A DNA stretch of 64,000 bases from Echinococcus granulosus. Its lineage: Eukaryota > Platyhelminthes > Cestoda > Cyclophyllidea > Taeniidae. Location: NCBI RefSeq assembly GCF_000524195.1, contig NW_020170381.1, positions 801,678 through 865,677 of the forward strand. The letters run 5' to 3'. Made by a program: the position numbers and the translations under genes. This document shows positions 35,501 through 49,600 of this stretch, one piece after another; position 1 is the first letter of the stretch, and every line of letters begins with the position of its first letter. The notes under the pieces are model-generated. The model was not told the DNA's origin. It did not search any database and worked only from the letters and a program-made list of their open reading frames with translations.

Positions 35501-38500
35501 AGTTAGTAAGGTAAATAATTAATTCGTATTCGTGAATTTTTCGATATATATGTTAAGTAATAACGGCGTTGAAACAAAACAAAGTAGCATGGGGAAAATT
35601 TTAAGAAATTTCAGGTTATGGGTAAGCATGAGTTTCCTAACAGTTTTATTCTCATCGGCATCATTAACTGTAAGGGTGTTGCTAAATGCCTATAAAACTG
35701 AGAGTGATTCTATCTAAGTAAAACTTCTTTGGTGCCAAAACACTTGAGCCTCGCCTTGCTTTAATTGCGCGAATGTGATAAAAGAAAGTGTTATTTGAAA
35801 AAGGCCTGAATACACAACTGTGCACCACTGTCCTGAAAGGTCACTCTCTGATGTATGTGCACTTTCTGGCCTTCTGACACAATTCATGCTGTTGTTTTTT
35901 CCTACGATGAGATAACGGTGACCACACAAAATATTCCAAAACAAGAGTAGAGCAAACATCACGATTACACAAATGCAGAATCGACTCTACCGGGTACTGG
36001 AGACTGCTACAAATATACATTTATAGGCTTTGATGCTTAATATGTGAAGGAGGCAAGTTGTTTCTCAAAGCACCAAGTTTATTGAATTCTAAAATGAACC
36101 TGAGTCAAGAAAATTGGGGGATATGTTGATGAGCCTGATTCAAAAATAATACCAAGTTCTTGTTACATTGTAACCGGGCCTCATTTATCTAGGCATGAAG
36201 TACGGCCAAGGAAAGAAGCAAAAGTAAATTTTTGGAAAATGTCATCTTTTCAAAAAGCTTATTTCGGTCGAGTGATTTCGTCTTAGAAGGGTTCAATTAT
36301 GATGGCTTTAAAACTGATATGAAGTCATCACGCATTATGCTGGAGTTGTAAATACTGGTTTAAAACACAACAAGTTGGATTTGGGCAATATTTGAGTGGT
36401 AATGTGAAGAAACAAAAGTAAGTAAAAGGGAAGTGTTGCATAACTTTTCATAATTTGACGTGCCTTGTAAACAAGTTTCTGGTTTGTAGATCTTCGTTAC
36501 TAGCAGTTAGTGTCCAAAATGCAAATACACAAGAATAGATGACAACCTCTATTGCGTATTTCATTTGATCCACAAAATTTCTACAGACACCTTCATACCT
36601 GCACTACTTTGCTCGATGCTTAGGGAGGTGGATAGTTGCATTTAAATGAATACTTCTGTTTTTCCGATCTTTTTGTGCCACTCGGGTGTCTGAACACCGA
36701 TTAGGTACATTAAGGCTTATTTAACAAAGTGAACAGCCATTTTCTGATTTGTTTCACCTATCAAGACGATTTGTTGCAGTATTTATTTAGCCAGACATAA
36801 AATGTCCAATTTACTCTCTTGGCTTATATGCATGTGTCAGCTGATACCCTGAGGGTTCCAGTGACGAATGCTTTCCATGCCCGTTACTCATTGAATCTCC
36901 AGCCCGTGTAAAGCATCGTGGGATTAAACCTAACATATTTCTCAGAGCAAATTGCAAGTGTAAACGCACAAAAATGTCGACACTAAGGCGCTTAGACTGC
37001 GGCGGCGACAGCTCTGTTTATCAGCCGCTTTCTAGGCTCTGCACCACTTGGTATACGGTGCTGTGGATGCTCCTGCCTTGCCTTTCTTACTAAATGATAG
37101 GCATTCAGAGCACCCACTTTCCTTTGCTAGCTATTAAAATGGGTTCAATCCAATTCCAGAATTTTTGTGAGGAGATATCGTTGGGGCTAAAATAAGAGAA
37201 ATGGGAAACTTTAACTTTTGTGGGAATTGTCGACACAGAAGATGATGGTTTGATGGCATACTCTTTTGAGTATGAATTAAAACTTGAGGTTTATATTTCG
37301 CACAATCGACTTGCCCCTCAAAGATAGAATTACACAGCTTCCTGATTTTTTATTGGGTTTTCTTGCAGGTGCGAATCTAATTAATCCTGCTGTTCAGTAG
37401 TCAAAGTACTAGTACACAGGGTCACGTTTACCTTCGAAGAAGTTTTCTTCCTCCCAAGACATTACTTAAGTAAGGGGCCAAAATGCACCACCTATTCGGA
37501 GATTATCAAACATAATTAAGTAAGCAATTAATCTTCAGTAATTCAGCACGCATTTATGGCTGTATTGTAGCTGCAAATCTGGAAGCAGAGAATAAATACA
37601 ATAACCCACATACGACAACAAATCATTACCAAATACGGAAGCGTTGCTGTTATTTTAATACCATCATCGCTTGTTGTTTTTTGGGGGGAATTTTCATGGG
37701 TGCGTCACTCACATTAACTGAGCACAGTGCTGTATTTTTATTTGATTTTAATTGATATCGTCCATAAACGTAAACAACTCGGCTGTATCACAAGGGGTCA
37801 ACTGAAAATCTAATCAGATTCATAGAATCTCTCAGCATTTCCACTTGCTGCAAGCACATTCAAAATGAACCAGAAAGGAAATTTTACTTCACAGAGTTTA
37901 CGGCATCTGAAGATTTTCAGCTGTAAATCCCAAGATCCATAGGCGGCATGTGGAATGCGGAACAGATATCGTAAAATTAATGTCGACAGCACTCTGCACT
38001 TCCATTAAACTGTAATCGTGTATGTAACCAAACTCAAAAATAAATATTTGAACTGAACCTGAGGATGGAAATGCTTTTTAATAGGATGGCATCTACAGGC
38101 TCCAATAGGTTCTGTAATCATAATCACAGGTAAGTAAATATGGAGAAATAATAACTGTTGTTCTATCGTGAAATATTGCAAGAATCGGCTTGATATACAT
38201 AATTTCTATAGTTGTGTGGTAACAAAAGTGCTTAGTATGTTAATTTCATTGAAGCAGGTAATGTGTACATCCATCAAATTTATTTCCGTGGATCAAGGTA
38301 CCATTTTGATGAATTTATAATATGAATAAATGCTTCATGGAACAAAGCATGGTTCTCTAACCCAGTAGCAATTTGGGTAGTAGTTCTGTTAATTCTAGAG
38401 GTCACTATTATGTCAATTCACTGTTTTTTGCTACACACCTAAGAACCAGGTTTTCTGAATTCAATTAGAGTATATTCCGGTAACTTTGTGAGAGGCTCTC

Positions 38501-40443
38501 CTTCGCATTAAGAGGATCTGCCCCCTATTTCTGATATCATCTTCTTTCATGATAAATAATCATGTCTTATTAGTCCGCTTCAGGAGCCCCTGAAGTAAAT
38601 ACCATCGGTCTATCACACACATCGAGTTTTCAATTTTATGTGCAATCAGTTTAAAGTGGACATTGTCATGTGGTTACCACATGGGGTATCGAACTTTAAC
38701 AAGCTGCTAATAGAGCGGATTGATGGTTTATCTAAGCACTTTGTAACGTAGAACGAGAGCAGGAATATTGAAATGATGATTATTGTTAACTGAAAGCAGA
38801 TCCAGTTGCACCATACACAAGAATCCACACAATATTATTCACACAACCTAATTTATTATTCAGTAAAGAAGTTTACTTCTAGGCTGTTAGATTTGCTCAT
38901 TCGTGGGCTAATTTCCCCGTTTAAAATAGGGGTACAGATCTCCGTTTGGTGTAAAATTTTTGGTGCCAGCTTTAATAGTTAGTGCACCAGTGAAGCAATC
39001 TTACGCTTCATGGGTACCCGCTCAACAAAGTCGGTCTGTATGTTATCTGGGGTGTCTGAAATCAATTAAGATAGGTCTTTTTCTTAAAAAGTGGGACTAT
39101 TTATTAGTTACTATTATATAAACGCGAGGAAAATTATGAAATTTAAAGTTTTTGAGCTTCGTTAAGGTGGTGGCATTGACTAAGGCGGACACTTTCGTAT
39201 ACGGTTACGTGTATAGGCAGCCCGATTATCCCCCCAACGGTATATATCTTGGGGATGGTAAGTAGTGCGGGTGGACTTACTGCTACGTCACTCTGTAGTC
39301 GGGTAGGGCTGGTATACCGTTCCCGTTGAAATCTTACAAGGGCTGAGTTGGTACTTTAATTGCTTCCAAGCAGAACCTTACATTCTAAATACAGAAGATT
39401 TATTTAAGTTGAAAATCCATTAACTATTACCTTGATCGAAGCTAAATACTTGTCAAGTTTTCTGGTACATATTGTTTTTGGGGGACGACCCTTTGTTTGG
39501 CCGTATCCGTGTCTGTCTGAAGGGTTATTATCACACACGTGGTACTTCAGCACGTCTGGGTGCGTGTTTCGGGTAAGCACGCCTCACAAGAATCTCCGCT
39601 GGCTGCAATTATAGGGTAGAGTGCAGAGTGCGAACACTAAACAGGTCACCAACTAAAATGTAACCAAATGCCCTCATTGCTGTCTGGCAGACAGGCTTAC
39701 CTCCCCTACGCTCACGCCACTAGCATGCTCACCCGATTATTTATCCAATGTTATGGACCTCTATATTTTAATTGTGGAACAAAGCTGAAAGCGCCAATAT
39801 GGATCCACTTTAAAGTACCTGATCAGTTAAGTCATTAATAAAAGTTAGGGGTCTTATTGATGTTGCCTCATCTATATCTCAGCATTTCTTTCAAAGTTAA
39901 TAGCTGTAATGCTACGAGGGGCAATCTCAAAATTTGACTTGATAGTTTGATTGGCTGATTCTCAATTGACGGTTCAGTTCTACCACCCCATATCTTTCGA
40001 TTCAGATTTTACTTGAGCTAATACAACGTCCAGACACCCGCACGCACACATGATGGCGATAGTGATGCTGTTTTCTTCAGAGCAGCAAAAAAAATAATCC
40101 GGACAGCGAGTGCGGTAACCGTTTGGCTGGTCGCCAATGCTGGCGGTGCATGGTGCATCACCAGCGCCTGGTGCGCGCTTGTTCCTCAGGCCTGTAAATA
40201 GTCTGATCGTGTGTGCGGGTGTGCGCGAATGCTAGTGCCTTGCAGAAAGTGCGAAGCATCGCGAAATGTCGTGGTCGCATGCACGTCCGCACACACGAGA
40301 ATGCATGCCCACCCGTGCAATCGTGACAGGGTTACTGCCAGCACAGCCAAAACACAGGCGCACGCGTGCACGTGCACACCGCACCCCGTACAGCCGTACT
40401 GACTCGCATTCTAACACTCGCAGCCCGGTTGGATTATTTGTGT

Positions 40444-40445
<2 letters not shown>
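32508..40445. other. Gene-poor AT-rich region, left part
   Basis: No gene is supported. A weak candidate + strand exon lies at 33293-33418 and an unrecognised open minus-strand frame at 32850-33206; both are discussed separately. An imperfect inverted repeat with a C4/G4 core is visible around 39196-39325. From about 34 kb the + strand looks richer in A than T, unlike the T-rich introns of CLIP1 (judged by eye). From 40030 the sequence becomes GC-rich with CG/CA/GT alternation leading into the microsatellite. Confidence 0.4.
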
Positions 40446-40510
<65 letters not shown>

Positions 40511-40610
40511 NNNNNNNNNNNNNNNNNNNNNNNNNNNNNNNNNNNNNNNNNNNNNNNNNNNNNNNNNNNNNNNNNNNNNNNNNNNNNNNNNNNNNNNNNN
40601 NNNNNNNNNN

Positions 40611-40683
<73 letters not shown>
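40446..40683. repeat. Long (GT)n microsatellite interrupted by a 100-N assembly gap
   Basis: Pure GT repeats run 40446-40510 and 40611-40683. They are separated by exactly 100 N (40511-40610), a conventional gap of unknown size. The true tract is therefore at least about 138 bases and its length is unknown. Open frames through it encode only VC or HT repeats and are not genes. Confidence 0.97.
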
Positions 40684-40685
<2 letters not shown>

Positions 40686-43600
40686 AGTTGGCAGCTTGCC
40701 AGCGTTCTCTTGCCAAATTGACCTTGTGCGCGCACATCCACATATGCACACGCACCAAGGTGGTGGTTACAACACGTGTAAGTAGCCTCCAAACTTGAAT
40801 GCATGGTTCTGGTTCTACCTCCCGAGTCCGGGGCACAGTCAAGTAGATTCGTGGGCGGTGGTCGCCCTGCTCTCATCAACGTTTATTACGATGTGATCAG
40901 TGTAAAAATTCTTGCGCAATTTAACATGCTCCTCTCCCCTTCATATAGCTCTGGCTTCGGTTTCGATAGACAAAAAAATATATCTGTCGAATAAAAAAAG
41001 GGGTGAAGCTCTGGAAAAAGCAGTTTATTTGTCAGCCGTGAACCAAAGTCGATTCTATGCATATTTTTTAACTGAATCTCGATATTTAGCCTATGCCACG
41101 ATGTGAAGGAACGGACGATAGCAGTAAGTGCTTAGATTAGCTGCGCAAACATCAGCTATTTAAAGGCTATTCATTAAATCGAGTAGATAACCGTTAAGTA
41201 AGCTTGAATTTGTGTGATCGATTAAGGTGCAGTGGAATTTTCTATGGAATAGAAGCTTTAACGACATTAAATTTCAAACTTAAATTCGATAACGCACGAC
41301 ATCGGAAGTGGTCGCAGCATGGAGAAGATGTGAGAAATATCTCGTCCGCATCCAACCTTAAGAAGACGCGTTAAATACATTATGCAAAAGATCAGTAAGG
41401 GAGACCAAAATCACGAGTCACAGATTGCATTCATGTGGAGAAAGAATTTTATGCCATGATTTTCAATATTGCATCATCACTCACCGGTGCCATAAGTAAC
41501 ATCCTCAAAGTGTCTCGGTTCAATGCCCTCAGAATGATCGTTGATGCATGTAGATCAAAATTTTCATAACACAACATGCAAAGGTATTTTTATAACACTT
41601 GGCAACAATAACTTTTCTTGTTAAGCTTAGATGAGTACGTCATGGGTAACCGCTATTGCAGGTGTGGCAATTATAATCAGAGCGAGAATCCATTTAGTTC
41701 ATAAAATAGACTTTTGCAGAAACCCATTTAGGCCCTTGTATTGCGATATGCATGAGGTTGCGCCTCGGCGGGTGACTCGTCAAGGGCCTCCCTCATTGTG
41801 CAGGCCAGGCGGAGCGTACTGCAAACTGCAGCAGTCAGCAGCCGTACAGGTGTCGACAATCGACACATTGTCAATTCCTCACTGCCCTGCAGGCTCTTCA
41901 AGAGAGGTCTCCCTGCCTCCGATGTTCCACGCGATTCACCAGACACCCGATTAGGTGATGATTGCTATCACAGGTGATTGAGTTGTCGGTTTTTGTCCCA
42001 CCATTTTTAATGTTAAACGTTTGATTTTCTGTCCTATTATTTTAAAAGTCGATTGCAGGAGGGAGGTCTGACCTCATTGTACTTCAAATTTCTAATCTAT
42101 TTGTTGGTATTTTAGAGCACATAATTATAAAATATTTATCTTACAGTTTTTCGTAGCTTCATTCACGCTTATTCGTTTTGGGTAAAACAATTAAGTGCAG
42201 AAACAAGTTAAGTTAATATGCCTGAACTCCTTTTTATTCCAATTTTACTTTATGGAGGCGAGTTAAAGGGTCATTTATTGTTCTATACTAAATGGTCTTT
42301 TAGTTAATTCTGAGTAGCATTGTGAGCATCGTTTACTCACCAGCATATCATTGCATTCTGCTGCCCTATAACCGTTCCTACCGCCACGAATATACACGCA
42401 CACAAACACCAAAGCGAGAGGTGAAGGCAGAAAATGTCGCAATTCTCTTGGCGCTCAGCCAATGCATTCACCCTGAGGGTTGCGTAATGCCTACGTTATT
42501 AGCGTCACAAACGGCCGCATCATCGTCGTCATCATCATCACCCCCCAGTACGCGTGCGCACGTGTGGACACGCGTGTGGGTGGGTGGGTTTGCGTGTTAG
42601 TCTGTCTGCCTCCCTCATCCTCGTTCCTCCGCTCCTCTTTCCCCCTCCTCGCTACTTTTCTCGCTCAGTGTCTGCCTCTTGCCAGTGCTTGTACAACTCT
42701 GGTGTGGGTGAGGTTGTGCGCGCGTGTGCGTGCGTTTATCGGTTTTTCCATTTCACCCCTTTCCTTCTTGCACAAGCTTCTCTCCTTCCTCGAGAACACT
42801 TCAAGACGTACGTTTTTGCACATCCACGACCGTTTGAACCAAAGTGAATCATTTGTATGCCCAATTAGCGACACTCGCTGCTATGGCAGATGGGAGCACT
42901 TACAGCAGTAAATCTAAGCCCCTTTATCGTGCCTAAGAGTGGTACCAAAGGCAACACCAGGATGGAGAATTAGGGATTATTGCGGCCATGAGCAGATGGA
43001 AAAATCATTTACAGATGCCATAAAAGCCCAAACTGTGCTTATCGGAAGAAATTATTGAATGGATGAAACAGGGATTGAGACCAAAAGCCCATTCTATATC
43101 CTACGCAAAACGAATTCACTTTAGCGACGAGGTTATCTCCTTGGCTTTCCTTAATAATTTAACTAGAAGTTAGTATTCCCCTTTTCTGGGTTTGAAAAGA
43201 AGACTAAATTTATGTTGGGTAACATAGTTAACCACAACTTAGGTGTTGTTGCTACTATTATTGCGACAGGTGAGAAGGCGATTAAAACCGTTATTTAAGC
43301 TAATTCCATTTGAAAATAATTCTGAAGTAGTGGGTACTGAAATGCCATTTGGCAGACGTTCGCATGGGTCCAGTTTACCCAATTTTTGCTTAACCCTAGG
43401 TGTGTCTGACTAGATCTGTACATTTCCAGGGAATTTATCTGGATTAATTTTCAATCAATCCAATTTTAGGGCACATGCACCGGGCAGACAAGCCCGTAAC
43501 GTTCACTCGCACGAATTGTTCACCCTAAATGGGAAAATAGTTGACGCATCGAGTACCAAAACAAGCATTATGGATACGCTAAATATAATTTAAAAACTTG

Positions 43601-46600
43601 CAGTGAGCCAGCCAAGACAAAATGCTTACCCGATTTCACATAGAGGCAGCAGTGCAATTTTAAGCAGGAGACATACTGCTCCACACATTCACTGCGATCA
43701 CGGGAATCCGAGAACGCTTTCCTTCATTATTGTAAAGCTCCAAAAGCTTTGATTGACCTTCATCTTTATCTATTGGAATTGCATGCATATTGTTCCATAA
43801 ATTCAATCAACTTAGTCTGACACTTGTATCCATGATAATTCAGTGCTCTTGAAACACATTCGTGAATTCTATGTTCCGTGGCGCAAAAACATGATGATAT
43901 TGTTTCGTGCGTAAAACATACATCACCTCGGTGTTTCTTCCAATTCTTAAGTGGAATACAAATTGTACTTTGCACATGGAACCATTGAGAGGGTTTGATT
44001 TTGGCATAAACGACTACAGATTTTAGAAACACACCCCTGATAAAGCTGCCTCCTTTGCACATAGCATGCTTGCGTAGTTTCATAACAGATTCGTGCTTTT
44101 CTAAACGCAGAAATGCACCAGAAACAAATAAGAAAAAAAGACATACGGGAATGCATTGCTAATGACAACAACAACAGAGGAGCGAAAATCTAAAAGATCC
44201 ATTCAGCAAACTGTGTTCAAACTGTTTTTGCTTAACGTTACTGGCAGTTGCAATAAAGCCTGTAAACCAAGACAAAAGAAACATGAGAAGAATGGCGGTG
44301 CCAACATAAGGCGACTCGATTTTCTCCTCTATCGGAGTGACACTTTGACGCTAAAATGTAGATGTAAACAAAGTCACCGTTAGCTACGAAACCCGAGATA
44401 GTAGTACTTTTTACACTAAATGGACACATCACAAAATTAAACAAAACCAGAAGAAAATACTGAGTATCCACAGTTCGATTCATTAATATGGTTAGATTCG
44501 AGAGTTAAAAAGATTTGTTTTGCAGTTGTGAGAGCTTAAACGATGCTCCGGATAGTATAAGGAGTGTTCCCCCATTCAAGGCGATTTCAAGTCAACCAAT
44601 GTCTTGCATATATTTTAAATGAAAAGACGATCAGATTTCTACTGCTTTAGGGATTACAATAACAGTCCTTTAGTTAAGTACAAATTTGTTTACGATTTTG
44701 AAAAAGTGAAGTGCTTACTCCTGGATGCAGTAGCCCACGCAAAACCCAAATAAAAGTATGCGCTTCCAGAGTTAGTGTTTTTCAGCCAATTTATTCACTT
44801 ACACCGACAACTGACAACAGCTGGAATTACGCGGTCATTGAATGCCGCTATATTTAATGGTGAATAGGAGAAATTGTGCCTCCACCCTGACTGTCAATTG
44901 ATTAGTAGAATTCAAATGGTCGGCACTGTATGGGCAACACAACTCGGACTCATCAGCCTCTGTTCAGCAGCAAAGAGAAGGGGCGCATTGTGGATGAAAA
45001 GCCGGGCTATTTTGTTTTGTGCATTATTGTACATTATTATTGCACTTTTTGACATTCATCATGATATTTCCACCCGACACTTGACGGGACCCTGCAGTCA
45101 GGGCTAACTGCTAATAGTGCTGTAAGTTTTATCATGGATTAATAGCCCTCTTACATCTTCTCAAAAGTCACCGTATACCACAATACACCCAAGTAGACCA
45201 TTTTTTGCACGTCAGCAGGTTATACTTATTAAAATTTGGGATAATTCTACCAGTTGTCGAATTGTTTGCTTCAAAAAGGTTTCGTTGTAACAATGAATTG
45301 TAGCCGATTTTTTTTACGGAAAAGGTGTTACGTACACCTGTATGACTAGTTTATATCTTTTTGCTATCAATAATTATCAGGTACTAATATGAAAACTGAG
45401 CCACTCGTGTTAAACACTTTTGGAAATGGCTTTGATAGCCATTCGTCGTTAGTCGAGATGAGGGTCGAGGTCATGGATAAAGAATTGAATTTTAACAGTG
45501 TTTACGATGTAGTAAAATTAAAAGTTACAATAAAAGCGAATCTGTTTATCCGTCAGAATTCGAAAGACGCACCTGAGCAGGATTGCTTGAAGCATTGTGT
45601 TGCTTTGTAAAGTACCAACACTCATATCACGAATTGCCACAATTATATATTTTATAACTAAATATAAGCAATGTCATCAACAAGAGTCAGGTAGAGCATT
45701 TACTTCAAGCGAATCATTATCGCTTGATTTTGCAACTGCAAAACAATTTCGAGGATCCAAGTTAACATTATTTGGATTCAATTGTTGTAAAGCTACCAAT
45801 TAGCAGCGCTTTAAAAAGAGAAACCCTTCTTAAAGTCATATTTGCGTTTTGATTGATACCAGAGCTAAGATTTTACAAGTGATTCCTTTCAATCAGACCT
45901 TTTCATCGGATTTATTTTTCGCTTGATTTGCTGGCGCTAGGTTCTGTTATTATTTGTTGGTTCTTACCGGGTAAAAGTTGAAGAAAATCTCCCAGCCTCA
46001 GTTTTCCTAGAATAAGTTTCATGGCAGTTTAATTAATAGCAACAATGGCACCAACCTTAGGACTTCCAGATGATGTGTAATAACGAGGTTAGCCACCGCC
46101 AGGTAGATCTGTATTTTCAAATATTGACAGTTTACGTGTACCAATAATTGGAGTTCTCAAGCAAATACAAGGAAACCCTTTTTTACTCACCTCTCACATT
46201 ATTTGGAAGTTAGAATATGCTTTAAGGAATCGAGCGATACACCGAGGGTTCTTTTCTCGTAACGCCTCAAGAATTACCCATAAAGTACATCCAAGGATCA
46301 CGCTAACTTTGCATTTCCGGACGTCACTTTTAATTTCCGCTACTTTAGCAAAGTACTACAGACGGGTGTATGTGGAAATAATAATTAAGTCTTCTCCGCA
46401 CAACCGACGAATCTTTCGGCAGACGGCAGAGCAGCATTGCAAAGCCCCCAAAGTTCATCCAATTGCCTACTTTGTGAGTCTACTTAAATTAGTAAAAGAT
46501 AGCAACTGTTCGATTTCGATTACACGTCGGTTTTGACTTGTGCCAAAGAATAAACAAGCAATCCCGCGCCCGGTTAGGTACCCTCCAACACACACGCCTT

Positions 46601-49600
46601 CTTTGATAAGATCGCACAGAACTACCTGTATGAAGTCTCTAATGTACCTATTTGTTTCATATTTGCAGAATATCCATCGAATTTCAAATCGTCAAAAATT
46701 AAACGTATTCGTAACTGAATAGGCTTTTGCATCTATTGAAAGGATTCATCGTGAATACAAGCCCTTTGAGGAATGAGGATTGATTCTACAAAGTGGTGAT
46801 TTAATGGATTGTGATCTACGCCACAGTGATTCAAGTAACGACAATTATATGTGCGTATCCAAACAAAAGATGGCATCAGAAGGGTCGCCAAGATCCGGTT
46901 GTAGCGTGACAACAACCAACCAAGAGTGAAGGGGAGGGGGAAGAAATCAAGGGGGCAAAGATAGCAAGAATAGCGCTGCCCCCTTCCCCCTCGGCTCCAT
47001 TGCTATCATGTATGGATGTTACAACTGTGGTGCGTTGGGATCTTCTGCGCAGCTTTTGTGTAGAGAAGACCAATCAGTGCACCAAAATCGGACGCCCAAG
47101 GGGCAAGGCAGCACGTCGTCTCTCGCGCCTCTGCAACTGGACCCACACGCAACCACGTAGCTCCAAAATGCAATTAAATCGCTTAAACCATCTCGGCAGC
47201 AAGCCAGCCACCTCATCCATCCTTATCTTTTGGGCGTTTTCGTGCTTGCCACGTCCTGGTTCCTCATTGCAATTCATGGTAGCACTCAGTGTAGTCCGAG
47301 CTGATTTTCAATAAGGACTGGCTAGTTACCGAAATATAGTGGTGAACCAGATGGTATGAGTCCAAATATAGCGTAAAGTTCAAATAATGTCATAAATTTG
47401 TGAAGCGATTATACAATATCCGCTTAAAAAGCATTAGTTCAGTCTAGCACGACTGTAAATAGCTTCATTCAGTCGGCCTTAATTGCGCAGCATGTACTGA
47501 ACGGGAATTTAAAGCTTTCCCAAACATCACTCGTATTGGGTTAAACTTTTTGGTTTTGGGTAAAACCGATTTAACAATGTTTTCTGTTTTTTAGATCAAA
47601 TGACTATCCATTTGTTAGGCTTGTATGATTCATAACCATTTAAATGATTATGAAGAAGGCGAAGCAACTACAACATAATGAATGATTGATAATTCAAAAA
47701 GGAAATTTAATCTTCAAATATCATAAAAAAGCAAATATTTTCCCATCTGCTAACACCTCCACCAGATCCTATTAGCATATTCTAAAGAGAATCATCAACT
47801 TAAAAATGTCTCCTTTCCAATAGTGGAACAGACGGAAACACCCTTCGAGGGGTGAAATTAAGTCGTTAGAGGGTACGTCGCTTATTTTTACTCACCTTTT
47901 TACTAATCGGAGGTCAAGAGTTCTCAATTGTGCAGGTTAGTAGGTTACTATGTACTCCGAATCCTAGAAACAGGCTTTTGCATTGTACACTGGTCAGTGA
48001 TATTAAAATGTGGTATTCGAACTCAAGTAGCTCACACCAAAGAGAAAATACCAGTACTGTCCCAAGCGGCATTCAGAATGGAAGTTTCAAATACGCTTCT
48101 AATTGACTTTGGTGTTTTACACTGAACGAAGAACACTAGGTAGTTTTTATTCAGGGTAAGTGAACACCCCCTTCCTGGACTGTTTTTGCATAAAACAGTG
48201 CCACAATTTAGCTAATCTAAAAACGCATCCTTAACAAGAATACGTGGTAGCCGCACCAGTAATATGGTCTGTATCTTAAAGTGTATGGACCCAAGTATAA
48301 TAATCCCTTTCCGAATGTAGTAGCAATGACTAGCCACACCGTATGCCTATTCTGCATTCCTATAATCTGTGCTAAAAAAGTTATAATTTTGCCTTCAGAA
48401 AGTAACCCTCTCTGTGTGCTGTTTCCACATACTTACCACAAATTTACATAAAACAGGTACACATCACCTCATCACTTATCACTTCATCACCGCACATAAC
48501 ACCACGGGTACAAACATACGACCTATTCCATTTGAGGATTGACATATTACATATGCAAACGCTAAAACTTTTCAATTTATGTGATATATCACAATTAGGT
48601 GCTATGATGTAATTGAAATTCCCCAGGTGGCAGACAAACCCACAAAGGTTTCCGAAGATTCAAACCAGTCAAAATCCTAGTGCGTCAAAACGTAGTAGAA
48701 GCGCCTCCGAACGAAAGGCATCATATTACTAATGCATTCATAAAAATGTACACGTTTGTTAGAGCATAGGCATTTAGAAATTATGACTTAAACTAATTGA
48801 TATGCGAAATACTCATTCCACAATACTAGAATGTGCGGAGCCACTCAATATACGAGAGGGCTTCGTACCTTACTGTCTCTCGGAAAAAAGAGCAAGCCAA
48901 AATCATAAGATGGTTTTATGGCTGATACTACAAGTCTTCCTTGTAGTCTTTTGCGCCAACATTCGGCAAAATTTGTAAATAACAAGAATCTTTCGAAGTC
49001 ATATAAGGAAAAATTAAAACGTCTAATAACTACAAAGTTTTGTAATTTCTAATTTGGATAACCATATGCTTTGGTAGGAACAGGGTAAAACAGCCCATAA
49101 TTACAGAACTTATAAGCTAGGTTGAAAATTTGGATCAGTACAGTCAATAGGTACCGTCTGTAGCCAGTTGTTTTGTAGGCATCGATAGTGTGATGCACCG
49201 TCCTGAAGGAGGCGAAACATTACGATATTAGACATTTCACATGCAATGGCCTCAGTAAAAAGTGGATCCAATCACAGAAGAAAGAGGTAAATTAACTAAT
49301 TAGTTAATTATTGATATTGGAGATTGTTGGGAAAACCCAGGAAAAGCCCCCTTTTCGTGAAATTCACTATGCAAAAGTGTCATATGCATTGTTACACATT
49401 ATAGTTGAGCGGTTACAGTTACAGTGATGGTATTACTTGATTCATTAACCAAGTGGAGCATTTTAAAAGACTCAGTGAGCATCAATTTTTCAAGCTCAAA
49501 TATTACACTCCTGTTCCTTGATGACAGCCAAAAACCAAGAAATAATTTATCTTGCTTACTTTGAATTGGTCGAATATGTGCAGGTTCATGACCATACAGA

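Noticed and set aside
40232..40879. Long open frames on both strands across the microsatellite
   Set aside because: They encode only alternating His-Thr or Val-Cys from the GT/CA repeat and run through the N gap.
46970..47314. GC-rich island with open frames on both strands
   Set aside because: No splice-bounded frame and no domain; more likely an old repeat.
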